64,000 bases of DNA, taken from contig NC_008699.1 of assembly GCF_000015265.1 (NCBI RefSeq), forward strand, positions 3,286,001-3,350,000, given 5' to 3'. Under the pieces are notes generated by a model that did not search any database, was not told the DNA's origin, and saw nothing but the letters and a program-made list of their open reading frames with translations. Source of the stretch: Nocardioides sp. JS614 (lineage in GTDB: Bacteria > Actinomycetota > Actinomycetes > Propionibacteriales > Nocardioidaceae). Below, in pieces: positions 58,181 to 64,000 of the stretch (the stretch's first letter is position 1; every line of letters begins with the position of its first letter). A program made the translations under genes and the position numbers.

Positions 58181-59112
58181 TCCGCGCCCTCCTCGGACTG
58201 GTCGCCGGAGTCGAGTCCGGCCTGCGTGCTGGCGTACTCGCCGCCCAGCAGCGGCGCCTGCGACGTCGCACCGGCGTCCTGGAGCTGCTGGAGGTAGGTC
58301 TGGTAGTCGTCGGCGCTGACGACCTTGACGTTGAAGAGCATCCGCGAGTGGTAGACGCCGCAGAGCTCGAAGCACTTGCCGGCGTACTCGCCGATCCGGG
58401 TCGGGGTGATCTCGTAGTGGTTCACCCGGCCCGGGACCACGTCCATCTTCAGCAGGAACGCCGGGACGCTCAGGTCGTGGATCACGTCCGGGGAGTGGAG
58501 GTTGAAGCGGGTGGTCTCCCCCACCGGCAGCACCAGGGTCGGGATGTAGGAGCCGGTGCCGGCCTCGTGGACGTAGGAGGAGTACGCGAAGACGTCGTCG
58601 GTCGCGTCGTCGTTGGCCGACGCGTCCTGCTCACCGATGCCGTAGTTGAAGGTCCACGACCACTGCTGGCCGACGACCTCGATCGTGTTGTCGACCGGGA
58701 GGTCGTCGTCGAGGATGGCGTTCTGGACCTTGACCGTGTGCGCGAAGAAGACGATCACCATGATGATCGGCGCGATCGTGTAGAAGATCTCGAGCGGCAG
58801 GTTGTAGCGGGTCTGGACGGGGATCTCGTCCTCGCTGCGCCGGCGGAACCGCCAGATCGCGTAGAAGATCAGGCCCCACACGATGACACCGGTCACGAGC
58901 GCCGCGATCCAGGCGCCCTGCCACAGGTTGAGCACCTGCTCGCCCTGCTCCGACGCCGGGTCGGGCATCGCCAATCGCTTCCACTCGCCCTGGGTCTCGG
59001 ACGAGCAGCCACCGAGGACCAGGACGCCCACGCCGATCGCTGCCAGGGCGGCCACCCGACGGGCGGTCCCGCGGCTGCCGGCGGCGCGCTTGGGGAGTTG
59101 CAGACTCAACAC
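58177..59112 (-). CDS. ctaC: Cytochrome c oxidase subunit II (lipoprotein)
   Basis: A 311-residue subunit. A lipobox (VLGGC) gives a lipidated Cys at residue 36. Two transmembrane helices anchor a cupredoxin domain with the dinuclear CuA site: His in SPDVIHDLSVP, GKCFELCGVYHSRMLF with both Cys, the His and the Met. It receives electrons from QcrC. GTG 59112 is chosen over an upstream in-frame ATG because GAGAGG precedes it and residues before it are not conserved. In mycobacteria asnB follows; here desulfurase genes take that place. Confidence 0.95.
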   Translation of the reverse strand: MLSLQLPKRAAGSRGTARRVAALAAIGVGVLVLGGCSSETQGEWKRLAMPDPASEQGEQVLNLWQGAWIAALVTGVIVWGLIFYAIWRFRRRSEDEIPVQTRYNLPLEIFYTIAPIIMVIVFFAHTVKVQNAILDDDLPVDNTIEVVGQQWSWTFNYGIGEQDASANDDATDDVFAYSSYVHEAGTGSYIPTLVLPVGETTRFNLHSPDVIHDLSVPAFLLKMDVVPGRVNHYEITPTRIGEYAGKCFELCGVYHSRMLFNVKVVSADDYQTYLQQLQDAGATSQAPLLGGEYASTQAGLDSGDQSEEGAE

Positions 59113-59163
59113 CTGAGCCTCTCTCTCAACGAACACGGATAAGCCGAACACTAGCGGAATCCC

Positions 59164-59222
59164 GGGACCTAAGACCCGGTGGGGCCCCCTGGTGCCACGC
59201 CGAGTCCCGGGACTTTGTACCC
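59164..59222. repeat. Pair of CCCGGGAC-type palindromic motifs in the divergent ctaC/desulfurase interval
   Basis: GGGACCTAAGACCC lies at 59164-59177 and AGTCCCGGGACT at 59203-59214, the latter leading into GGGACTTTGTACCC (59209-59222). They resemble the GGGACC palindromes at 38657-38687. They are candidates for a shared regulator site between the two divergent start sites. Confidence 0.4.
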
Positions 59223-59248
59223 GGCCTGCCGGCCGCGGACGGGACGGA

Positions 59249-59254
59249 TAGGTT
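59249..59254 (+). promoter_or_regulatory. -10 box of a leaderless promoter for the cysteine desulfurase gene
   Basis: TAGGTT lies 7 nt before GTG 59262. Confidence 0.5.
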
Positions 59255-59261
59255 CGGGCAC

Positions 59262-60401
59262 GTGACCAGCGCAGACCCGGCGGGCGCTCCGCGGCGTCCG
59301 ACCTATCTCGACTCGGCGTCCTCCGAGCCGCTCCACCCGGCGGCCCGGGACACCCTGCTCGCCGCGCTGGAGCGGGGGTACGCCGACCCGCGCCGGCTGC
59401 ACGGCCCGGCCCGCGACGCCCGCCTCCTGCTCGACAACGCCCGCGCCGTGGTCGCCGAGTGTCTCGGGGTGCGCCCCGACGAGGTCACCTTCACGTCCTC
59501 GGGCACCGACGCCGTCCACCGCGGGCTCCTGGGCCTGGTGCGGGCCTCGCGCCGCGGCGACGGCGTCGCCTACTCCGCCGTCGAGCACTCCGCGGTGCTG
59601 CGGGCGGTGGCGTGGGGTGGCACCGGGCACGAGGTCGGCGCGCGGCCCGACGGGCGGGTCGACCCCGGGCTCCTCGCCGAGGCCGCGGCGGCCGACGGGG
59701 TCGGGGTCGTCGCCCTGCAGAGCGCCAACCACGAGGTCGGCACGGTCCAGCCGGTCGGCGAGCTCGAGCCCCGCGACGGCGTACCGGTCTTCGTCGACGC
59801 CTGCGCGTCCATGGGCCGGCTGCCACTCCCGGACGGTTGGAACGTGGCGGCCGGGTCCGCGCACAAGTGGGGCGGCCCGGCAGGGGTCGGGGTGCTGCTG
59901 GTGCGCAAGGGCACCCGATGGCTCAACCCGTTCCCCGGGGACGACCGGATCGACGAGCGCGCCGACGGGTTCGAGAACGTGCCCGCCGCCCTCGCCGCCG
60001 CGGCGGCGCTCCGGGCGGTCGTCGCCGAGCGGGCCACCGTCAACCCGCGCCAGCACGACCTGGTCGACCGGATCCGCGCCGCCGCGGCGAAGATCCCCGA
60101 CGTCGAGGTCGTCGGCGACCCGGTCGACCGGCTCCCCCACCTGGTCACCTTCTCCTGCCTGTACGTCGACGGCGAGGCGCTGGTCACCGAGCTGGACCGG
60201 CGGGGGTACGGCGCGGCCAGCGGCTCGGCGTGCACCTCCTCGACCCTGACCCCGAGCCGGGTGCTCGAGGCGATGGGCGTGCTCACCCACGGCAACCTGC
60301 GGGTCTCCCTGACCCGGGACACCACCGAGCAGGACGTCGAGGGCTTCCTCGAGGTGCTGCCACAGGTGGTCCGCGACATCCGCGCCGAGGCCGGCCTGTG
60401 A
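59262..60401 (+). CDS. Cysteine desulfurase family aminotransferase (class V)
   Basis: This 379-residue PLP enzyme resembles NifS/IscS. It begins with TYLDSASSEPLHPAARD. The PLP lysine is in GSAHKWGGPAG, and the persulfide-forming Cys is in AASGSACTSSTLTPSRVLE. It would remove sulfur from cysteine and pass it to an acceptor, very probably the TusA-like protein encoded immediately downstream with a 4-nt overlap. The upstream position of ctaC and downstream erpA place it in an Fe-S and respiration context. Confidence 0.85.
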   Translation: MTSADPAGAPRRPTYLDSASSEPLHPAARDTLLAALERGYADPRRLHGPARDARLLLDNARAVVAECLGVRPDEVTFTSSGTDAVHRGLLGLVRASRRGDGVAYSAVEHSAVLRAVAWGGTGHEVGARPDGRVDPGLLAEAAAADGVGVVALQSANHEVGTVQPVGELEPRDGVPVFVDACASMGRLPLPDGWNVAAGSAHKWGGPAGVGVLLVRKGTRWLNPFPGDDRIDERADGFENVPAALAAAAALRAVVAERATVNPRQHDLVDRIRAAAAKIPDVEVVGDPVDRLPHLVTFSCLYVDGEALVTELDRRGYGAASGSACTSSTLTPSRVLEAMGVLTHGNLRVSLTRDTTEQDVEGFLEVLPQVVRDIRAEAGL

Positions 60402-60646
60402 ACACGCCGGTCGACCTCGAGCTCGACTGTCGCGGGATGCGCTGCCCGCTGCCGGTCATCGAGCTCGGCAAGCGGATCGGGGAGGTCCCCGTGGGCGGCC
60501 TGGTCGCGGTCGTCGCCGACGACGTCGCCGCCCGCGCCGACGTCCCGGCGTGGTGCCGGATGCGCGAGCAGGAGTACGTCGGCGAGGAGGCGGCCGCGGA
60601 CGGCACCCCCCGCTACCTGGTGCGGCGGGTCAGCCCACAGCCTTGA
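60398..60646 (+). CDS. TusA-like sulfurtransferase
   Basis: An 82-residue SirA/TusA-fold protein. The sulfur-carrying Cys is in LDCRGMRCPLPVIELGKRI, the family's CPxP motif, and the rest fits the two-layer fold (GGLVAVVADDVAARADVPAW). It should accept persulfide from the coupled desulfurase and relay it to thio-modification or cofactor pathways. The last 17 bases overlap the convergent PfkB kinase gene. Confidence 0.85.
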   Translation: MNTPVDLELDCRGMRCPLPVIELGKRIGEVPVGGLVAVVADDVAARADVPAWCRMREQEYVGEEAAADGTPRYLVRRVSPQP

Positions 60647-61613
60647 GGTGCGCGGCCACCTCGTCGGCCGCGGCCACACCGTAGGAGTGCTCGACCCGGG
60701 CCAGGAACTGGCTCGGCGTGAACGAGTACTCCTGGGTGCCGACCGTCTCCACGACGTACGCCGCGAGCACGCACCCGACCTGGGCGGACCGCTCGAGACC
60801 CACCCCCCAGGCGAGCGCCGCGAGGAAGCCCGCGCGGAAGGCGTCACCGACCCCGGTCGGCTCGACCGCGACCACGTCGCGGGCGGCCGGCAGCTCGATG
60901 GTCTCCTCGCCCGCCCGGCTGATGCGCACGCCGTTCTTGCCGAGCGTGGTGACCTGGAGGCCGACGTGGGCGAGGATCTCGTCGGCCGACCAGCCGGTCT
61001 TCTGCTCGATCATCGCGGACTCGTACTCGTTCGAGAACAGGATCGCCGCGCCGTCGATCAGGCTGCGGATGAGGACCCCGTCGCTGAAGGCCAGCTGCTG
61101 GCTCGGGTCGGCGATGAAGGGATAGCCCCGCTGGCGGCACTCCTCGGTGTGGCGCAGCATCCCGTCGGGATCGTCGGCGCCGACGAGGACGTAGTCGGGC
61201 TCCCCCACCCGCGTGACGATCGGACCCAGCTCGATCAGCCGGGCCTCGCTCATCGCTCCCGGGTAGAACGAGGCGATCTGGGCGCCGGTCGGGTCGGTCG
61301 TGCAGACGAACCGCGCCGTGTGCCGGGTCTCGGAGATCCGCACGTGGCCACAGTCGACGCCGTGCCGCTCCAGCCAGGAGCGGTAGTCGGCGAAGTCCTC
61401 GCCGGCCGCCCCGACGAGCACCGGCCGGACGCCGAGCTGACCGAGGCCGAAGCACATGTTGGCGGCCACGCCGCCGCGCCGGATCTCGAGGTCCTCGACC
61501 AGGAAGGACACCGAGAGCTTGTCCAGCTGCTCGACGACCAGCGAGTCGGCGAACCGGCCCTGGAAGCTCATCAGGTGGTCGGTGGCGATGGAGCCGGCGA
61601 TCAGCAGCGACAT
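60630..61613 (-). CDS. PfkB-family carbohydrate/nucleoside kinase (adenosine kinase-like)
   Basis: A 327-residue ribokinase-type enzyme. It has LLIAGSIATDHLMSFQGRF at the start, the substrate-side GGVAANMCFGLGQLG and the C-terminal PTGVGDAFRAGFLAAL with the catalytic Asp. The position equals mycobacterial adoK (Rv2202c, from memory), an adenosine kinase; sugar specificity cannot be excluded. ATG 61613 follows a TAGTGT box by 7 nt; a longer frame adds six residues upstream of the box and is rejected. Confidence 0.88.
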   Translation of the reverse strand: MSLLIAGSIATDHLMSFQGRFADSLVVEQLDKLSVSFLVEDLEIRRGGVAANMCFGLGQLGVRPVLVGAAGEDFADYRSWLERHGVDCGHVRISETRHTARFVCTTDPTGAQIASFYPGAMSEARLIELGPIVTRVGEPDYVLVGADDPDGMLRHTEECRQRGYPFIADPSQQLAFSDGVLIRSLIDGAAILFSNEYESAMIEQKTGWSADEILAHVGLQVTTLGKNGVRISRAGEETIELPAARDVVAVEPTGVGDAFRAGFLAALAWGVGLERSAQVGCVLAAYVVETVGTQEYSFTPSQFLARVEHSYGVAAADEVAAHLKAVG

Positions 61614-61620
61614 GCCGCGA

Positions 61621-61626
61621 ACACTA
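61621..61626 (-). promoter_or_regulatory. -10 box of a leaderless promoter for the PfkB kinase gene
   Basis: TAGTGT on the minus strand lies 7 nt before ATG 61613. Confidence 0.5.
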
Positions 61627-61663
61627 CCCATCGGTACCGCTGCCGTTACCCATCAGGAGCGCG

Positions 61664-61669
61664 TAGCGT
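61664..61669 (+). promoter_or_regulatory. -10 box of a leaderless promoter for the 82-residue protein gene
   Basis: TAGCGT lies 7 nt before ATG 61677. Confidence 0.45.
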
Positions 61670-61676
61670 CGATCCC

Positions 61677-61925
61677 ATGACCGACCAGCCGCGCAGCCCC
61701 CGACTCGCGTACGACGACCCCGCGACGACCGAGGAGATGTGCGCCGACTGCCGGGCGGTGGGCGAGAACCTCCACCTGGAGCGGGCCGTCCGCGCGGTCG
61801 CCCGCCCGGCCCCGTCGCTGTACTTCGAGGACTACCCCCGCGAGCTGCCCAAGCGCGAGATCGAGATCTCCGCGGCCGCCGCCCGCCTGGCCGGCGCCCT
61901 CAACCTCCAGCTCGACGGGGACTGA
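61677..61925 (+). CDS. Small conserved-looking protein with CxxC motif, unknown function
   Basis: An 82-residue soluble protein. A CADC pair lies near residue 22. RAVARPAPSLYFEDYPRELP and an Ala-rich helix follow. No family is recognised. Support comes from the leaderless promoter directly upstream, strong GC-third codon bias and a perfect terminator palindrome 14 nt after the stop. An opposing minus-strand frame exists but lacks these signals. Confidence 0.6.
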   Translation: MTDQPRSPRLAYDDPATTEEMCADCRAVGENLHLERAVRAVARPAPSLYFEDYPRELPKREIEISAAAARLAGALNLQLDGD

Positions 61926-61939
61926 CCCGACCTCGAGCA

Positions 61940-61979
61940 ACAGATCAGCCCCGGACCCATGGGTCCGGGGCTGATCTGT
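61940..61979. terminator. Perfect 40-bp palindromic bidirectional terminator
   Basis: ACAGATCAGCCCCGGACC at 61940-61957 is exactly inverted at 61962-61979 around CATG. It lies between the convergent small-protein and erpA genes. There is no U-tract, but the stem is very stable. Confidence 0.8.
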
Positions 61980-61997
61980 CGTTCAGGTTGCAGCTCG

Positions 61998-62360
61998 TCA
62001 GTGGAAGCTGTCGCCGCAGGCGCAGGAGCCGCTGGCGTTGGGGTTGTCGATGGTGAAGCCCTGCTTCTCGATGGAGTCGACGAAGTCGATCATCGCGCCG
62101 TTGAGGTAGGGGACGCTCATCCGGTCGACGACGACGGAGACGCCGTCGAAGTCGGTGACGACGTCGCCGTCCAGGCTGCGCTCGTCGAAGAACAGCTGGT
62201 AGCGCAGGCCCGAACAGCCACCCGGCTGCACGGAGATGCGCAGCGCGAGGTCGTCGCGGCCCTCCTGCTCGAGAAGGCTCTTCACCTTGGTGGCCGCCAC
62301 GGGGCTCAGGTTGATCTGGTCCGTGCGGTGCTCGGTGGTGGTCTCGACCTGCTCGGTCAT
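61998..62360 (-). CDS. erpA: Iron-sulfur cluster insertion protein, ErpA/HesB family
   Basis: This 120-residue A-type Fe-S carrier delivers clusters to client enzymes. The three conserved Cys are seen in QPGGCSGLRYQLFFDE and in NASGSCACGDSF at the C-terminus. Homologues occupy this place in M. tuberculosis (Rv2204c) and Streptomyces. ATG 62360 follows GGGAG; an in-frame start 15 nt upstream is less likely. Two 20-bp direct repeats lie in its upstream interval. Confidence 0.92.
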   Translation of the reverse strand: MTEQVETTTEHRTDQINLSPVAATKVKSLLEQEGRDDLALRISVQPGGCSGLRYQLFFDERSLDGDVVTDFDGVSVVVDRMSVPYLNGAMIDFVDSIEKQGFTIDNPNASGSCACGDSFH

Positions 62361-62422
62361 CTGCGGTTCTCCCAAGGTCTGTGGAAGGTGTGTTACCGCC
62401 TCAATGGTCGCACACGCCCGGT

Positions 62423-62463
62423 TATTCCGGTCATCGACGTGAGTATTCCGGTCACTGACGTGA
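62423..62463. repeat. Two 20-bp direct repeats upstream of erpA
   Basis: TATTCCGGTCATCGACGTGA (62423-62442) and TATTCCGGTCACTGACGTGA (62444-62463) differ at two positions and are spaced exactly 21 bp, two helical turns. The second copy covers the end of the glycerate kinase gene. Likely tandem operators for a regulator of erpA. Confidence 0.55.
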
Positions 62464-63525
62464 CCAGGTTCTCGCGACCCGCTCGGCGAGGTCGGCCAGG
62501 GCGCCCGCCGGATCGGCGAAGGCCCGCTCCTCCCCCACCAGCTCCACGAGGGAGTACGCCGACTCGATGCCCAGCGCCCGCATCTCCCGGGAGCCGACCA
62601 GCACCTGCCCGGCCAAGGCCACGCACGGCCGCAGCGCCGCCTGGGCGATCTCGGCCACGCCGTAGGGCACCTTGCCGGACCGGCTGGAGAAGTCGAAGGC
62701 CCCCTCGCCGGTCACCACCAGGTCCGCGGCACGCGCCCGCTCGGCCAGCCGCACGGCGTCCGCGACCAGCCCGATCCCGGGCTCCCGGGTGCCGCCGAGG
62801 AGCAGCAGTGCGAAGCCCAGCCCGCCGGCCGCTCCCGCGCCCTTGTCCAGCGACCGACGCCGGTCGGTCGCGGCCGCGAGCTCCTCGAGCCACCCGTCGA
62901 CGACCGGCAGCCGCTCCTCCGCCACGCCCTTCTGCGGGCCGTAGACCTTGGTGGCGCCGAACAGCCCGGTGAGCGGGTTATCCACGTCGGTCGCCGCGAC
63001 CAGGGGCAGTGAGAAGGCCGGCAGCACCACCCGGGTGACGCCGGCCAGGCCCGCCGCCCCCTCGTCGAGCGGTCGGTCCGCGGTCGCGCCGAGCGCCGCC
63101 AGCAGGCCGGCGCCACCGTCGTTGGTGCCGCTCCCCCCGAGCCCGACGACCACCCGCTCCGCGCCCGCCCCGGCGGCCGCGAGGAGCAGCTCCCCGACGC
63201 CGTACGTCGTCGCCGACTCCGCGCCCTCGCGCCCGGTCAGGTGCACGCCGCACGCCTGCGCCGCCTCGACGTACGCCGTGCCCGCGGCGACCAGCACGGT
63301 GGCCGGCGTGGGCTCGCCGTGCGGGCCGCGGACCGTGACCGCCAGCAGCTCGCCGCCGAGCGCCGCGTGCAGCACGTCCACGAAGCCCGGGCCGCCGTCG
63401 GCCATCGGCGCGAGGTCCAGCTCGTCGCCCGGGGCCCGCCGGCGCCAGCCGGCCGCGATCGCGTCGGCCGCCTCGACGGCGGTGAGCGTTCCGGCGAACT
63501 TGTCGGGGGCGACCAGGATGCGCAT
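62452..63525 (-). CDS. glxK: Glycerate kinase (GlxK/GarK family)
   Basis: A 357-residue kinase with the family start MRILVAPDKFAGTLTAVEAADAIAAGW, the catalytic region PMADGGPGFVDVLHAALGG, GLGGSGTNDGGAGLLAALGA, and VVTGEGAFDFSSRSGKVP. It phosphorylates glycerate to 2- or 3-phosphoglycerate, linking glyoxylate or serine routes to glycolysis. A homologue occupies the same position in mycobacteria (Rv2205c). It is divergent from the GNAT gene. Confidence 0.92.
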   Translation of the reverse strand: MRILVAPDKFAGTLTAVEAADAIAAGWRRRAPGDELDLAPMADGGPGFVDVLHAALGGELLAVTVRGPHGEPTPATVLVAAGTAYVEAAQACGVHLTGREGAESATTYGVGELLLAAAGAGAERVVVGLGGSGTNDGGAGLLAALGATADRPLDEGAAGLAGVTRVVLPAFSLPLVAATDVDNPLTGLFGATKVYGPQKGVAEERLPVVDGWLEELAAATDRRRSLDKGAGAAGGLGFALLLLGGTREPGIGLVADAVRLAERARAADLVVTGEGAFDFSSRSGKVPYGVAEIAQAALRPCVALAGQVLVGSREMRALGIESAYSLVELVGEERAFADPAGALADLAERVARTWSRQ

Positions 63526-63562
63526 GCGGCCATCCTGACGGACGAGTCCGGCACGCCCCGTC

Positions 63563-63568
63563 TAGGGT
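63563..63568 (+). promoter_or_regulatory. -10 box of a leaderless promoter for the GNAT gene
   Basis: TAGGGT lies 6 nt before GTG 63575. Confidence 0.5.
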
Positions 63569-63574
63569 GCGGCC

Positions 63575-64000
63575 GTGGGCGACCTCAGGATCCGGCCGAT
63601 GACCGCCGCCGACGTCCCCGCCGCGGAGCGGGTCAGCGACGAGGGGTTCTACGAGCTCGACGTGCGCAGCCGCCGCGACAGCTGGCCGGAGCCGGAGCGG
63701 CGGACCGATCCGCACCGCAAGGTCTGGATGGCGCGCACCCGGCACCTCGTGGGCACCGACCCGCGCGGCTGCTGGGTGGCCGAGGACGCGACCGGGATCG
63801 TCGGGATCGCGACCTCGTTCCGGCGCGAGTCGCTGTGGTGCCTGGCGACGTACGCCGTGCTCCCGCGCCGGCAGGGGCAGGGCATCGGCAAGCCGCTGCT
63901 CGCCGCGGCGCTCGACCACGGCCGCGGCTGCGTGCGCGGCATGCTCTCGGCGTCCGCCGACTCGCGTGCGGTGCGGATCTACTACCAGGCGGGCTTCGAG
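63575..64000 (+). CDS. GNAT-family N-acetyltransferase (3' end outside window)
   Basis: The frame from GTG 63575 is open to the window edge (142 codons). It starts LRIRPMTAADVPAAERVSDE, continues WVAEDATGIVGIATSFRRE, and carries the acetyl-CoA loop in LPRRQGQGIGKPLL followed by ADSRAVRIYYQAGFE. This is a standard GNAT fold; the acceptor substrate is unknown. The protein is expected to continue for perhaps 50-100 residues beyond the window. Confidence 0.85.
   Translation, partial: MGDLRIRPMTAADVPAAERVSDEGFYELDVRSRRDSWPEPERRTDPHRKVWMARTRHLVGTDPRGCWVAEDATGIVGIATSFRRESLWCLATYAVLPRRQGQGIGKPLLAAALDHGRGCVRGMLSASADSRAVRIYYQAGFE

Overview
The window is high-GC actinobacterial chromosome, most likely from Nocardioides or a close relative (Nocardioidaceae). 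Nearly every third codon position is G or C, GTG starts are common, and the gene order follows a conserved actinobacterial block. From memory it matches M. tuberculosis from about Rv2176 to Rv2205 and Streptomyces from about SCO2110 to SCO2161. The shared order is PASTA-type kinase, class II DAHP synthase, PlsC, ArsA-like ATPase, SRPBCC protein, FadD15, NlpC/P60 hydrolase, DEDDh exonuclease, TrpD, CtaE-QcrCAB, CtaF/CtaD/CtaC, adenosine-kinase-like PfkB, ErpA and glycerate kinase. No tRNA, rRNA, CRISPR array or recognisable IS element was seen.

Layout. 1-977 is the 3' part of a PASTA Ser/Thr kinase. About 1000-6190 is an accessory island: a DUF222/HNH protein, a frameshifted gene remnant, and a lone 706-residue P-loop ATPase with a zinc ribbon and probable winged helix whose base composition is far more AT-rich than its surroundings. 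6202-16061 is metabolic: endonuclease IV, EamA transporter, two unrelated DAHP synthases, threonine aldolase, a secreted cupredoxin, an APC permease and PPi-dependent phosphofructokinase. 16305-24894 holds an MFS transporter, DUF1028 protein, glycerol kinase, PlsC, an esterase and an archaeal-type ornithine cyclodeaminase. 24827-28948 is a minus-strand operon (SRPBCC, ArsA-like, small Cys-motif protein, two ROK kinases), divergent from fadD15. 31102-39078 is a compact Tad/Flp pilus locus with its own histidine kinase and response regulator and a Flp pilin. 39140-44845 is a minus-strand envelope and small-protein block that includes an NlpC/P60 hydrolase behind a ydaO (c-di-AMP) riboswitch and four 9-bp GTCAC repeats resembling MtrA sites. 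44957-59112 contains the DEDDh/GIY-YIG nuclease, TrpD and the bcc-aa3 respiratory supercomplex genes (ctaE-qcrC-qcrA-qcrB, ctaC-ctaD-ctaF, ctaG). 59262-64000 covers cysteine desulfurase plus TusA-like protein, a PfkB kinase, ErpA, glycerate kinase and a truncated GNAT.

How the genes work together. The qcr/cta genes encode the branch that oxidises menaquinol and reduces O2. Desulfurase, TusA-like protein and ErpA fit sulfur and Fe-S supply, which the Rieske protein needs. The Tad genes form the export and assembly machine for the Flp pilin, but no prepilin peptidase or TadE/F is present here. Many genes carry a TAnnnT-type -10 box 6-7 nt before the start codon. This indicates leaderless transcripts and was used to choose several starts (6202, 23073, 23650, 50212).
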